Shown: positions 14,383-23,211, counted from the stretch's first letter. The stretch: DNA of 27,815 nt from CAZPDM01 sp964585305 (GCA_964585305.1 CAZPDM010000061.1:1-27815); one strand, 5' to 3'. The notes: a model not told the origin generated them from the sequence alone. Program-made: numbers and translations.

Positions 14383-15924
14383 ATGAGCGATAGCATTTTT
14401 TCTTTGATTCCTCCTATTCTAGCCATCTTTTTAGCTATTTGGACCAAACGAACTCTTCTATCTTTATTTGCAGCTTGCTGGCTTGGGACAACTATGCTTG
14501 CAGGAGGAAATCCCTTTTTAGGTTTTCTTGACTTATTAGAAAAACACATCATCACAGTTCTGACAAAACCAGGGAATATTACAATAGTTATTTATGCAAG
14601 TTGTTTCGGTGGTCTTATGCTTATTTTACAAAAAACCGGAGGAATTTTAGCTATTGGTAATTTTTTTATAAAAATAGTTAAAACTTCTCGAATAGCAGGA
14701 ATAAGTACATTTTTACTGGGAATCATAATTTTTATTGATGATTATTTTAGTTGCATTGCAGTTGGAAATATTATGCGACCAATCTGTGATCGCTTAAAAA
14801 TCTGTCGAGAAAAACTTGCTTTTCTAGTAGATACCACCGCCGCGCCTATTTGTTTATTAGTGCCTATATCAACTTGGGTTGTTTATGTTACAGGATTGAT
14901 TTCAGAAATAGTTCCCAAAGATCCTTCATTCAACGGTTATATTATTTTTTTATCCACAATACCTATAAATTTTTATTGTTTATTTGCTTTATTAGGAACA
15001 GCGATATTATTGATAGGAAACATATCTTTTGGAACAATGTATTCTGCAGAAGAACGTTGCTCAAAACTTGGACAACTTTGGAGATCAGGGGCAATATTAC
15101 CTAGCGATCAAGATACAAATGAGATAACTTCCAATTCTAATATCACCCCAAGTTTATTACAAATTGTCCTGCCCTTTCTGGCTTTATTTTTTATGGCCGG
15201 ATTTATGTTCCTTTATACAGGAAACTATTGGAAAAAAGAAGAATTCACAATGATAGATGCTTTAAAAAATTGCCGCTCTGGCATTTCTATTGCAATATCA
15301 GTATTATTCGCAAGTGGAGTTGCATTATTCATGGGTGCATGGAAAAAACACTTTACTTTATCAGAAGGCAGCAAATATTATGTTACTGGGATGAAATCAA
15401 TGTTTAATGCCATTCTGATTTTAACTGCGGCCTGGTCCATGAGTAGTCTGACTAAAGAACTTGGAACAGCTAAATATATTGGCGAAGCAATCCATAATGC
15501 TCAACTTTCTTCTGTTTTTATTCCTGTTATTATTTTTTTCCTGGGATGTGCAATTTCCTTCACCACTGGAACTTCTTACGGAACATTTGCTATTTTAATG
15601 CCATTGGCTATTCCATTATCATTACAAATGAATATTCCTATAGAATATAGTATCGCTGCGGTATTCAGCGGTGGAGTTTTTGGAGATCATTGCTCTCCTA
15701 TATCAGATACAACAGTCTTGTCTGCAACCGGATCTTGCTGCGATCTTACAGATCATACGAAAACTCAATTACCCTACGCTTTATGGTTTGCTGTTTCATC
15801 GGCTACAGCTTTTATAATTCTGCCTAAATATGGCTTAATCCTGGCATTTATATCCAGTATAATTGTTGCCGGCGTTACTTTAACTTTCTTAACTAAATGG
15901 AAACCTACTTCAAACAATCAATAA
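14383..15924 (+). CDS. Na+/H+ antiporter NhaC family membrane transporter
   Basis: 513 residues from ATG 14383, six nucleotides after AAAGGA; the upstream frame extension lies in a hairpin and is ignored. It is a polytopic inner-membrane protein with at least ten hydrophobic segments. The NhaC-type signatures are FIDDYFSCIAVG, DTTAAPICLLVPISTWVVYV, SFTTGTSYGTFAILMPLAIP and FGDHCSPISDTTVLSATGS, the last being highly diagnostic. Members exchange Na+ for H+ or couple organic acid uptake and efflux (for instance malate/lactate in MleN), so the substrate is open. Its stop is only 15 nt before the thioesterase start, so the two are probably cotranscribed. Confidence 0.88.
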   Translation: MSDSIFSLIPPILAIFLAIWTKRTLLSLFAACWLGTTMLAGGNPFLGFLDLLEKHIITVLTKPGNITIVIYASCFGGLMLILQKTGGILAIGNFFIKIVKTSRIAGISTFLLGIIIFIDDYFSCIAVGNIMRPICDRLKICREKLAFLVDTTAAPICLLVPISTWVVYVTGLISEIVPKDPSFNGYIIFLSTIPINFYCLFALLGTAILLIGNISFGTMYSAEERCSKLGQLWRSGAILPSDQDTNEITSNSNITPSLLQIVLPFLALFFMAGFMFLYTGNYWKKEEFTMIDALKNCRSGISIAISVLFASGVALFMGAWKKHFTLSEGSKYYVTGMKSMFNAILILTAAWSMSSLTKELGTAKYIGEAIHNAQLSSVFIPVIIFFLGCAISFTTGTSYGTFAILMPLAIPLSLQMNIPIEYSIAAVFSGGVFGDHCSPISDTTVLSATGSCCDLTDHTKTQLPYALWFAVSSATAFIILPKYGLILAFISSIIVAGVTLTFLTKWKPTSNNQ

Positions 15925-15939
15925 TGTTTGGAATCCTTT

Positions 15940-16683
15940 ATGGAAAAATGCTTTCCTTATTATAAACGCAAGTCCAATGCTAAAATTCGCCTATTTTGTT
16001 TTCCTTATGCTGGCGGTGCTGCTTCTATCTTTTACTCGTGGGCAGAACAAATTGGCCCAGACATTGAAGTTTTGCCTGTACAATTACCTGGCAGAGAAAA
16101 TCGAATTTATGAGACTCCATTAAAAAATATGGAGGAAATTATCTTCGCATTATTATCAGACATGCTTCCCTATTTAGATATGCCATTTGCATTTTTTGGT
16201 CATAGTATGGGATCCTTACTTTGCTTTGAAATTATACGTAAATTACGTAAAAATTATGATTATGTTCGTCCCAAATTATTAGTAGTTTCAGCACACCGCG
16301 CTCCTCAAATAGATTACGATGAAAAACATATCGCCCATCTTCCTGGAGAAATATTTTGGAAAGAAATGTACGAACGCTACCATGCCATTCCGAAAGAAGT
16401 TTTTGAAAACCAAGAAATGATGAATTTACTTCTTCCAGCCTTACAAGCAGATATGACAATAGAAGAGAACTACTGCTATTCCCACGAACCTCCGCTTCAA
16501 ATTCCTATTGTAGTTTTTGCTGGGCAAGACGATGCAACAATTTCCCAAGAAAATTTAGAAGCATGGTACTCACAAACTAATATTACCAACCGTCAAATTT
16601 ATACATTTCCCGGCGATCATTTCTTTTTGAAAAAATCTTCACACATTGTACCAACTCTTACAAAAATTTTACAAACAATCTAA
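15940..16683 (+). CDS. Type II thioesterase (alpha/beta hydrolase, GrsT/SrfAD-like)
   Basis: 247 residues from ATG 15940, with GGA about six nucleotides in front. The alpha/beta hydrolase fold is shown by LFCFPYAGGAASIFYSW near the N-terminus (the oxyanion region typical of type II thioesterases), VLPVQLPGRENRI, the nucleophile elbow GHSMGS with S89, an acidic pair D197/D198 in FAGQDDATIS and the catalytic-type H227 in PGDHFFL. These enzymes clear misprimed acyl groups from carrier proteins of non-ribosomal peptide or polyketide synthases. No such synthase, carrier protein or phosphopantetheinyl transferase lies in this window, so the partner is unknown. It may act on a distant cluster or on fatty-acid intermediates. 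Confidence 0.87.
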   Translation: MEKCFPYYKRKSNAKIRLFCFPYAGGAASIFYSWAEQIGPDIEVLPVQLPGRENRIYETPLKNMEEIIFALLSDMLPYLDMPFAFFGHSMGSLLCFEIIRKLRKNYDYVRPKLLVVSAHRAPQIDYDEKHIAHLPGEIFWKEMYERYHAIPKEVFENQEMMNLLLPALQADMTIEENYCYSHEPPLQIPIVVFAGQDDATISQENLEAWYSQTNITNRQIYTFPGDHFFLKKSSHIVPTLTKILQTI

Positions 16684-16686
16684 AAT

Positions 16687-17187
16687 ATGAATTCTTTAAC
16701 CTTAGAATTTGATCCCTGGCGAGGGGGATTTTGTATTTCCTCCCAACATATTAAAACTTTTCGAAAACGTCATGTTATTTTTAATCATTCTATGGTAGCA
16801 TGGCTAAACGAAAATAACAAAATCATAAGTATAGAAAGTGCTTTTGGTGATCGAGGAGGAATGCCACTTGCGGGTTTTTATAAAAGCAATAAACATACAG
16901 AAGGAACATTTTTTCTTAATGCCGGGGAAAATATACTTCCGCATTTATATATTTTTCAAAATAAAGAAATCATAAAATTTTGCTGGGGGCAAAGTAATTT
17001 TCAAGAAGATAACGATATACGAAAAGATGATTTAACTCATATAAAAATATCGTTCTCTCAAGAAAAAACTGAAGTTCTTGCCAAATTCCTTTTACATAGT
17101 GTTACAAGTCTGGAAGTTGAGTTTTCTCAAACTATTTGGAAATACCCAATCGAATGTATTACTATCTTCGCAGACGATTTCAAATAA
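16687..17187 (+). CDS. Hypothetical protein coupled to the thioesterase gene
   Basis: 166 residues. The ATG lies three bases after the thioesterase stop, so translation is probably coupled. I do not recognise a family. The protein has no signal peptide or membrane segment. It is soluble and rich in aromatic and charged residues, with alternating short hydrophobic stretches (VIFNHSMVAWL, GTFFLNAGENILPHLYIF) that suggest a beta-rich fold. No catalytic motif is visible. Its tight link to the thioesterase makes a partner or regulator role possible, which is inference only. Confidence 0.75.
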   Translation: MNSLTLEFDPWRGGFCISSQHIKTFRKRHVIFNHSMVAWLNENNKIISIESAFGDRGGMPLAGFYKSNKHTEGTFFLNAGENILPHLYIFQNKEIIKFCWGQSNFQEDNDIRKDDLTHIKISFSQEKTEVLAKFLLHSVTSLEVEFSQTIWKYPIECITIFADDFK

Positions 17188-17214
17188 AATTGCATCTTAT
17201 TTTGGGGAGAATTT

Positions 17215-17784
17215 ATGAAAGGTATTGTTGTAAAATACGATGCTGATAGAGGATTTGGTTTTATTCGACCTGAAGAGCAAACAAATCCTAATACTAAGGA
17301 TGCCTTCGTTCATATTAGCAATATTCAAGATGGCTCTGCTCTGGAAATAGGGCAAAAGGTGATCTTTGATCTTGAATATTCTGAGAAGGGACCTGTTGCA
17401 AAAAATGTTGTCCCAGGTCCGAAATCAAAATCTCCTTGGGCTATTTTTGGTATTTTAAGTTCAATATTGATTTTATTTTCTATGTTAGGATGTAGAAAGT
17501 TATTACCTTCAATAGGATGGTTGGGAGCTTACTTTATAGGGATTAACTTTTGCACTATGATTATGTATTTCTATGATAAAAAAGCAGCTGGAAATCCTTC
17601 TTATATGAGAGTTCCAGAAATTATTCTTCATGCACTAGCATTTTTTGGAGGAACACCTGCCGCATTCATTAGCCAATATTTCTTCCGACACAAAACTATT
17701 AAAGGCAAATTCCGTATTGTATTCTGGCTTGTATTAGCTGTTCAAATTATTATTATTTGGCAAATTTTTGATTTCTTTTTATAA
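17215..17784 (+). CDS. Cold-shock domain / DUF1294 membrane protein
   Basis: 189 residues from ATG 17215 after GGGGAGA. Residues 1-66 form a cold-shock domain with the RNA-binding patches RGFGFIRPE (RNP1) and DAFVHISNI (RNP2). Residues about 75-189 are a DUF1294 membrane domain with three to four hydrophobic segments and the family marks YDKKAAGN, RVPEIILHALAFFGG and FRHKTIKGKFR. This fusion is known in many bacteria. Its function is not established, and a membrane-tethered nucleic-acid-binding role is plausible. A promoter candidate for the next gene begins 7 nt after its stop codon. Confidence 0.9.
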   Translation: MKGIVVKYDADRGFGFIRPEEQTNPNTKDAFVHISNIQDGSALEIGQKVIFDLEYSEKGPVAKNVVPGPKSKSPWAIFGILSSILILFSMLGCRKLLPSIGWLGAYFIGINFCTMIMYFYDKKAAGNPSYMRVPEIILHALAFFGGTPAAFISQYFFRHKTIKGKFRIVFWLVLAVQIIIIWQIFDFFL

Positions 17785-17790
17785 TTTCTA

Positions 17791-17819
17791 TTGATTTTTT
17801 TATAAATTATATTTAAAAT
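17791..17819 (+). promoter_or_regulatory. Promoter candidate for the 17883/18115 gene pair
   Basis: TTGATT (17791-17796), a 17-nt spacer and TAAAAT (17814-17819) give 4/6 and 5/6 matches with ideal spacing, about 64 nt before the ATG at 17883. In such A/T-rich sequence a chance match is quite possible. Confidence 0.45.
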
Positions 17820-17882
17820 TTATTTCCCATATAGGTTACTTTAATATTAAATTTTAACAATTATTTCCCTTTTAGAGGTCGT

Positions 17883-18110
17883 ATGAATATTCCATCTCTT
17901 CAAAATCCTATATGGAAAGCAATAATTTTAGAACAAAAAAAAATATCATTTCATTTTCTTGCTGCTAAAATATTACTAGCCAGAGCAAAAATGGAAGCCA
18001 AACGTTCTCCTGAAAAACTTCCATTATTAGTTATAGAATTACACGGTTTACTTGCTAAAAATTCTAACTTGCCATCTGTCCAACAAGACTTAAAAAAGAT
18101 TCAGGAGTAA
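17883..18110 (+). CDS. Small hypothetical protein
   Basis: 75 residues, with the start ATG 17883 preceded by AGAGG at good spacing. It is basic, apparently all-helical (long amphipathic stretch HFLAAKILLARAKMEAK), without signal peptide or membrane segment. I recognise no family. The downstream 331-residue gene begins four bases after its stop, with GGAG of its ribosome site overlapping the end of this gene, so the two are an operon and may work together. Confidence 0.7.
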   Translation: MNIPSLQNPIWKAIILEQKKISFHFLAAKILLARAKMEAKRSPEKLPLLVIELHGLLAKNSNLPSVQQDLKKIQE

Positions 18111-18114
18111 TTTT

Positions 18115-19110
18115 ATGAAACAATGTTTTTTAACTGTTGACGAGGCAAAAAAAATGATTGCCGCTAATCGGGTACTTATCTTAGCAGGCGATGAAAAAGT
18201 TCTTTCTCAATTGCCCCCTGGCAATTGGATTGGAGGAACAATTCCGTACTTTGTTGGCGATCATGGTGGAGAATTCTCACAAAGCAAAATCTTTGTTACA
18301 GAAATGCCAGAATATATTACTCAAACAGAAATTACCGTTTATACACCAGAAAATATCTCAGAGATTTATAAAAATGCTCCACATAATGGATTTACTTTTG
18401 TTATTATTCCTGCTACAAGTAAAACCCATCTTTCTTTTGCATTAAATGCACCTACTTATGAACAATTTGCATACTCTCCGCTTATTGGCTGGATTACCGG
18501 AGTTAACTTAGAAGAACTTGGAAAAACAACACCAAAAATATTTAATGGTCAAGGCAAACCTTCCTATCAAGAAGAAGGAGCAGTAACTTTACGAGTCCAT
18601 CTTCCAGCAGGAAAAGCAGCAGAAGTCGGAATCATCAACATTTTTGAACAAGGAGACGGCAGCACAATACAATTTGAGCAAGATGGATTTAGTGCGAAAG
18701 AAGCTATCATTGATGGAACAAAACAAAATTTAGCGGATTTTCTAACTAAAAATCAAGCAGATATAAAACTTCCTCTTGTTGCCGATTATTGTGGTGCAAT
18801 GGTAAACGTCAGTTTTCAAAATATTGATGTTAAATCAGGAGAAGTAAAATTTTACGCTCCAGTATTTAAAGATATTACCTACCGTCAAGCAAAAGTGGTA
18901 GGAGATTATGTCAATAAATTCATTGAAAATATTCCTTCCGATCTTGGAAAAGATATATTTTTCTCATGCAACTGTATTTTGAATTATTTGTATTCTAACT
19001 TACAAGGACGCCAAACAGGTAATTTTATTGGCCCAGCAACTTTTGGAGAAATAGCTTATCAGCTATTAAACCAAACACTAGCCTATTTGATTATTGTTGA
19101 CGTAGAATAA
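18115..19110 (+). CDS. Conserved hypothetical protein, possibly DUF6976-like
   Basis: 331 residues, ATG 18115, with a GGAG site overlapping the stop of the upstream gene. The wording LILAGDEKVLSQLPPGNWIGGTIPYF, which I abbreviate to its core GNWIGGTIPYF, and a C-terminal part with FSCNCILNYLYSNL and GPATFGEIAYQLLNQT recall a conserved uncharacterised bacterial family that I believe is catalogued as DUF6976; this name is from memory and uncertain. It has no signal peptide or membrane span. The CNC motif near residue 284 is the only conspicuous reactive-looking group. An intrinsic terminator directly follows, closing the two-gene operon. Confidence 0.75.
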   Translation: MKQCFLTVDEAKKMIAANRVLILAGDEKVLSQLPPGNWIGGTIPYFVGDHGGEFSQSKIFVTEMPEYITQTEITVYTPENISEIYKNAPHNGFTFVIIPATSKTHLSFALNAPTYEQFAYSPLIGWITGVNLEELGKTTPKIFNGQGKPSYQEEGAVTLRVHLPAGKAAEVGIINIFEQGDGSTIQFEQDGFSAKEAIIDGTKQNLADFLTKNQADIKLPLVADYCGAMVNVSFQNIDVKSGEVKFYAPVFKDITYRQAKVVGDYVNKFIENIPSDLGKDIFFSCNCILNYLYSNLQGRQTGNFIGPATFGEIAYQLLNQTLAYLIIVDVE

Positions 19111-19114
19111 TCTC

Positions 19115-19148
19115 AAAAACCCTATTAAAAGTAGGGTTTTTATTTTTA
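19115..19148 (+). terminator. Intrinsic terminator after the 18115 gene
   Basis: A perfect 10-bp stem AAAAACCCTA (19115-19124) / TAGGGTTTTT (19132-19141) with a 7-nt loop, followed by ATTTTTA. It begins five bases after the stop codon and ends close to the GGCGGA ribosome site of the helicase gene, so the helicase must rely on read-through or on a promoter inside the upstream gene. Confidence 0.8.
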
Positions 19149-19164
19149 GGCGGAAAATATAAAT

Positions 19165-20562
19165 ATGATCAGTATAGAATTTTCTCAAGGAACATTACTT
19201 GCTATGGGCGAGGCAGGGGAAAATGGCTTCTTACAAAATATTCCTCATTGTCGATGGGATGCTCGCATCCATAGCTTTAGATTGCCAGGGTACCAGTATT
19301 TCAATTTAATTTCCTGTCTATGCTCAAATAAAATTGACTATAAGGATCAAGCGCGAGCATATTCCAACTTAGAACTGCCTAAAATTACTCAACAACCATT
19401 TCCTTTTCAATCTGAAGCCATTGAATCTTGGGCAAATCATCATTGTCGTGGAGTAATTATCCTACCAACAGGAACAGGAAAATCTTTTGTTGCTATTATG
19501 GCAATCGCAACAACCAAAAGAAATACTATTGTAGTTGTTCCGACATTAGATTTAATGAACCAATGGTATGATTTGCTAAAATTTTACTTCCCTGGTTGCC
19601 CAATAGGTTTGATTGGCGGCGGTCATTATGATCCTCAAGCACTTACCGTCATTACTTATGATTCTTCCTATCGCCATTTAGAAAATATTGGCAATCGTTT
19701 TGGCTTAATTATTTTTGATGAATGCCACCATTTGCCCAGCTCAAGTTATAAATTAGCCGCGCAATTTTGTATTGCTCCCTATCGTTTAGGATTAAGCGCG
19801 ACTCCGGAACGTGCTGATAATGCTCATGAATTTCTTTATGATTTAGTTGGCCCATTTGTTTATCAAAAAAATATTAGTGAAATGTCAGGGGATTACTTAG
19901 CTGATTATAATATAGTTGAAATGAAAGCAAGTCTTTCTGCTGAGGAACGTAAAGAATATAAATATTTTCGCCAGGTTTATCTTGATTTCATTCGCGCTCA
20001 AAGCATACGAATAGGAAAAAATTCCTGGCATCGCTTTATTATTGCGGCCTCTCAAAGTTTAGAAGGACGAAAAGCCTTATTGGCTTATTTCCGGCAAAGA
20101 GAAATTTCACAAGCTGCTCCTGCAAAATTAAGAATTTTAGAAAGACTTTTAGACAAACATCCTAACGAAAGAATTTTAATCTTTACACACGATAATGCTA
20201 CAGCTTATACTATTTCTCAAAGATTTTTAGTTCCTGTTATCACACACCAAACTAAAGCTAAAGAACGAAGCGAATATATTGCTGGATTTAATCAAGGAAA
20301 ATATTGCATTTTAGCAACGTCGCGGGTTTTAAATGAAGGTGTGAATATTCCTGCTGCAACAATTGGAATTATATTATCCGGAAGTGCTAGTGTGCGAGAA
20401 CATGTTCAAAGACTTGGTCGTATTTTACGTAAATATGGCGAAAAAAAAGCAACTCTTTATGAAATTATTACAGAAGATACTGCCGAGGAATATGTAAGCC
20501 AACGCCGCCGAGAACATGAAGCCTATCAACGTGGTAATCAAAAAAAAGAAGAAAAAAAATAA
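19165..20562 (+). CDS. XPB/Rad25-like superfamily 2 DNA helicase
   Basis: 465 residues, ATG 19165 after GGCGGA. SF2 motifs run in order: Q-like region PFPFQSEAIESW, motif I LPTGTGKSF (K106), Ia VVVPTLDLMNQW, motif II DECHH (from D185), motif III LGLSATPER, motif IV RILIFTHDN, motif V ATSRVLNEGVNIP and motif VI QRLGRILRK. The N-terminal 80 residues resemble the damage-recognition-like region of XPB helicases. The C-terminal tail is highly charged. Bacterial and archaeal XPB homologues act in DNA repair and are often beside a Bax1/DUF790 nuclease gene, but none is adjacent here. The gene lies right after a terminator hairpin and before an unrelated membrane protein gene. Confidence 0.85.
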   Translation: MISIEFSQGTLLAMGEAGENGFLQNIPHCRWDARIHSFRLPGYQYFNLISCLCSNKIDYKDQARAYSNLELPKITQQPFPFQSEAIESWANHHCRGVIILPTGTGKSFVAIMAIATTKRNTIVVVPTLDLMNQWYDLLKFYFPGCPIGLIGGGHYDPQALTVITYDSSYRHLENIGNRFGLIIFDECHHLPSSSYKLAAQFCIAPYRLGLSATPERADNAHEFLYDLVGPFVYQKNISEMSGDYLADYNIVEMKASLSAEERKEYKYFRQVYLDFIRAQSIRIGKNSWHRFIIAASQSLEGRKALLAYFRQREISQAAPAKLRILERLLDKHPNERILIFTHDNATAYTISQRFLVPVITHQTKAKERSEYIAGFNQGKYCILATSRVLNEGVNIPAATIGIILSGSASVREHVQRLGRILRKYGEKKATLYEIITEDTAEEYVSQRRREHEAYQRGNQKKEEKK

Positions 20563-20680
20563 TTTTTTTAATTTTTATAGACAAAAATATAAACTGAACA
20601 GGTCATAGCAATAGAGCAACAATTTACTTCAATTTTTTTTAAAGAAAAAACTATTTCTTTTTCTAAATAAGGAGCTTGTT

Positions 20681-22225
20681 ATGACCTCTCGATTATCATT
20701 ATTTCTAAAAATTTCCGCGCCTATTTTTATTATTCTTTATGCTTTATTAAGTATACTTATAGTAGATTTGGTTATTCCATTTATTATTATTGTAACTCTA
20801 CCATTTTTACTTGGATATTGGATCAATAGGAAATGCGAGGAGCATAATCTTCCAGTCTTAGGCCGTGGTTATGTAATTTTTTCCTTGATTCTTTTCGGTA
20901 TAGTCTTTTTTGGCGGTCATGGGCTTAATATTATAGGAACATATACACTAGAAGATACAATAAATTATGCCAAAGCAAACAAGGCACCTCATACAATTGA
21001 GGAATTTAAAGAATTAGCCGGATATAATAAAATTGATCCAGCTCAAAATGGTGCCCCACTACTTTTAGGTGCGTTGAAAATATTAGACGACCGCTATCAA
21101 CTTTGGTATGATAAACTTAATACACAGCAAAAAAAAGAAATTCGTTCGGTTGTTTCCCGAGATCAAAAAATAGAAATTTCCCAGGAATTATTACAAGAAT
21201 TTCAAAATTTTTCAAATGGCAATCAAGATTTAAGCCCCAATATCCAACAAGCATTGTCTATGCCACAATGCTGTGTAATTCTCAAATTACCTGATGAACC
21301 AATTGCTCTTTTATCTGTAGAACTTCGACATTTAAAAATGCTTCGTACATACTCCCAGGTTATGAGATTAGAAATCTATGCACATCTGCAAAATGAAAAA
21401 ATTGATGTACTTTTCCTTAAAGAAAAAATACAAAATATGATCAAACTTACTGATATACTGGCATCAGAGCCTTTATTGATTTCAGCACTATCAAAACTTG
21501 CTCTGCAATCTTTAACTGCACGAAGCATAGGAGAAATTTTAGGATGTTCTAATTTACCAGCAGATTTTTTAGTTGATATTGAAACAACTTTTCAAAAATG
21601 GAACAAGAGTATATTTGAAGAATTGAGTTCAAGCAGTATAAGCGAATATTTATTCGCTTATGGGTTTGCAACACAGTCAAAATTTGAATACCTAAAAAAT
21701 GATCCTCATATTTTTCCCACAATACCTTTTTTCTTTGTACCTCAAGGATGGATAAAACTTGATTTAGCTACTCTGATGAAAGAAGAAATCCATGCTTCTA
21801 TAAGTGCGAAAAGTGAGGAAAAAATTCGAGAATATATTCAAACACCTCCTAATGAATATCCTTTCTATATTTTTACAAATATGTTGCTTGTATCATGGAA
21901 TAGTGTATTTTCTAAAAGTTTAGAAAGTCTGACATACTTACGTTGCCAAGCTACTGCATTAAAAATAATTCAAAAATATAATGAAACTGGGAAACTACCA
22001 GATTCTTTAGAATTTATTGAACAATCTTCACTCACCTACGATCCATTTACAGGAAAACCATTACAATACCATAAGAAAGAAAATTCTTTCCTCATTTATG
22101 GCTTGGGTCCAAATTTAAAAGACGATCAGGCGGCAATTTATAAGATTGAAGAAACAAATAAAGACAATCAAAAAACTATGAAAGATGCTTTAGATATTGG
22201 AGTAGAAATACACCTCCTGAAATAA
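20681..22225 (+). CDS. Planctomycete-style membrane protein, unknown function
   Basis: 514 residues, ATG 20681 after AAGGAG. Two or three hydrophobic segments lie in the first 100 residues (FIILYALLSILIVDLVIPFI, YVIFSLILFGIVFFGG). A large, mostly helical domain about 350 residues long follows. The end carries a compact segment ALKIIQKYNETGKLPDSLEF, then DPFTGKPLQYHKKENSFLIY and GPNLKDD. That closing pattern (row of helix, DPFTGKPLxY, IYGxGxNxxDD) is, from memory, frequent in uncharacterised Planctomycetota and Verrucomicrobiota proteins and resembles the calcium-binding C-terminus of GspG-like pseudopilins. No enzyme motif is seen. A bidirectional terminator follows. Confidence 0.75.
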   Translation: MTSRLSLFLKISAPIFIILYALLSILIVDLVIPFIIIVTLPFLLGYWINRKCEEHNLPVLGRGYVIFSLILFGIVFFGGHGLNIIGTYTLEDTINYAKANKAPHTIEEFKELAGYNKIDPAQNGAPLLLGALKILDDRYQLWYDKLNTQQKKEIRSVVSRDQKIEISQELLQEFQNFSNGNQDLSPNIQQALSMPQCCVILKLPDEPIALLSVELRHLKMLRTYSQVMRLEIYAHLQNEKIDVLFLKEKIQNMIKLTDILASEPLLISALSKLALQSLTARSIGEILGCSNLPADFLVDIETTFQKWNKSIFEELSSSSISEYLFAYGFATQSKFEYLKNDPHIFPTIPFFFVPQGWIKLDLATLMKEEIHASISAKSEEKIREYIQTPPNEYPFYIFTNMLLVSWNSVFSKSLESLTYLRCQATALKIIQKYNETGKLPDSLEFIEQSSLTYDPFTGKPLQYHKKENSFLIYGLGPNLKDDQAAIYKIEETNKDNQKTMKDALDIGVEIHLLK

Positions 22226-22261
22226 AAAATTTTCTGAAAATTTGCGTTGCTTTCTAAAGAA

Positions 22262-22298
22262 AAAAAGACATTGTCAGTTTAATTGGCAATGCCTTTTT
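22262..22298. terminator. Bidirectional intrinsic terminator between convergent genes
   Basis: The stem spans 22262-22276 / 22284-22298, with one A-C mismatch and one G-U pair and a 7-nt loop. T-runs flank it on both strands (TTTTTCTTG on plus, seven T on minus). It serves the plus-strand gene ending at 22225 and the minus-strand gene ending at 22321. Confidence 0.75.
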
Positions 22299-22320
22299 CT
22301 TGTCTTTTTGTTTGAGTTGA

Positions 22321-23211
22321 TTATGGTTTTTCGGGAGCGAATCTTTCATTATCTTCATCATAATATCTTCGTGGTTTATAAGGATAGGGTCTTTCGTATT
22401 TGGGCGATCTGAAATCGTAGAAAATTTTCACTACTTCTCGTTCTTCATACATCCCTGTATCATAGCTAAATTGTACTCCTCGAACAGAGTGTCCTTGGCG
22501 TTCTCCCATTCCAGTACCAGCAGAATTTTGTTCTTCTTCATACAATCTTCGTTCTCCAGTGAAAGGGCTGCTTGGTGCTGCTTTAGCTTGTTCATCATAA
22601 ATTCCAGGACGATGGTGATGATGCCGACGATAAATGGGTCCTTCATAAATAGGCTGTCTTAAAAAGTAGTCTTCCATGTCGCTTTTTTTCCAAAAAAAAG
22701 CTGCACTGATTTGACCGCATTTGACAGTTAAATCCCGATCCAATTGATAGGAACGCCATTCCGCATAGCTATCTGATACATTAGTAAAATAAAAGCGGCG
22801 TAAGGAGTAAGAATCTACTTGCCAACCAGATATAGTAATATAGCTATTCGGCTCCATAAGCCACATTCTTCCGCTACTGGGTTCACAAGGTTGTCCGTCG
22901 ATAGAATTTAAACCATCTATCATAAGATTTACTGCAACACGAACAGGCATAGGATTATGAATGCGAACAGAATAATATTCTCCAGGATAAGCTAAAATAA
23001 AAGGATGCCTGCGATAATTTTGCTCAGATTTATAACCGTAGCTATCGGAAATAACTTCAATAGTAAAATTATAAGTATGGCTACGATATTCATAATATAT
23101 TTGATCGTAACGGATAACAGCAGTTCTACAAGTAAAAGTAAAAGGTTTCACTGCTGCAAAAGTAGAGCATAAGAGAGTAAATAATGCTAGTAAAATGATG
23201 TATTTTTTCAT
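22321..23211 (-). CDS. Secreted protein, Arg/Tyr-rich C-terminus, unknown function
   Basis: 296 residues from ATG 23211, which follows a strong GAGGAGG site; upstream in-frame codons lie in low-complexity A/T sequence. Residues 1-19 are a signal peptide ending CSTFAA. The middle part, with VRIHNPMPVRVAVNLMIDGLN, here quoted only as NLMIDGLNSIDGQP, plus SYITISGWQVDSYSLRRFYF and VSDSYAEW, recalls a group of uncharacterised exported proteins with a DGxNxxxG...ISGW...F...SDSYA pattern (from memory). The last 110 residues are low complexity: RRHHHHRPG, many Tyr-Arg and Glu-Arg pairs, and Pro-Arg-Tyr repeats, probably disordered. It might coat the surface or bind metal through the His run, which is inference only. 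Confidence 0.75.
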   Translation of the reverse strand: MKKYIILLALFTLLCSTFAAVKPFTFTCRTAVIRYDQIYYEYRSHTYNFTIEVISDSYGYKSEQNYRRHPFILAYPGEYYSVRIHNPMPVRVAVNLMIDGLNSIDGQPCEPSSGRMWLMEPNSYITISGWQVDSYSLRRFYFTNVSDSYAEWRSYQLDRDLTVKCGQISAAFFWKKSDMEDYFLRQPIYEGPIYRRHHHHRPGIYDEQAKAAPSSPFTGERRLYEEEQNSAGTGMGERQGHSVRGVQFSYDTGMYEEREVVKIFYDFRSPKYERPYPYKPRRYYDEDNERFAPEKP

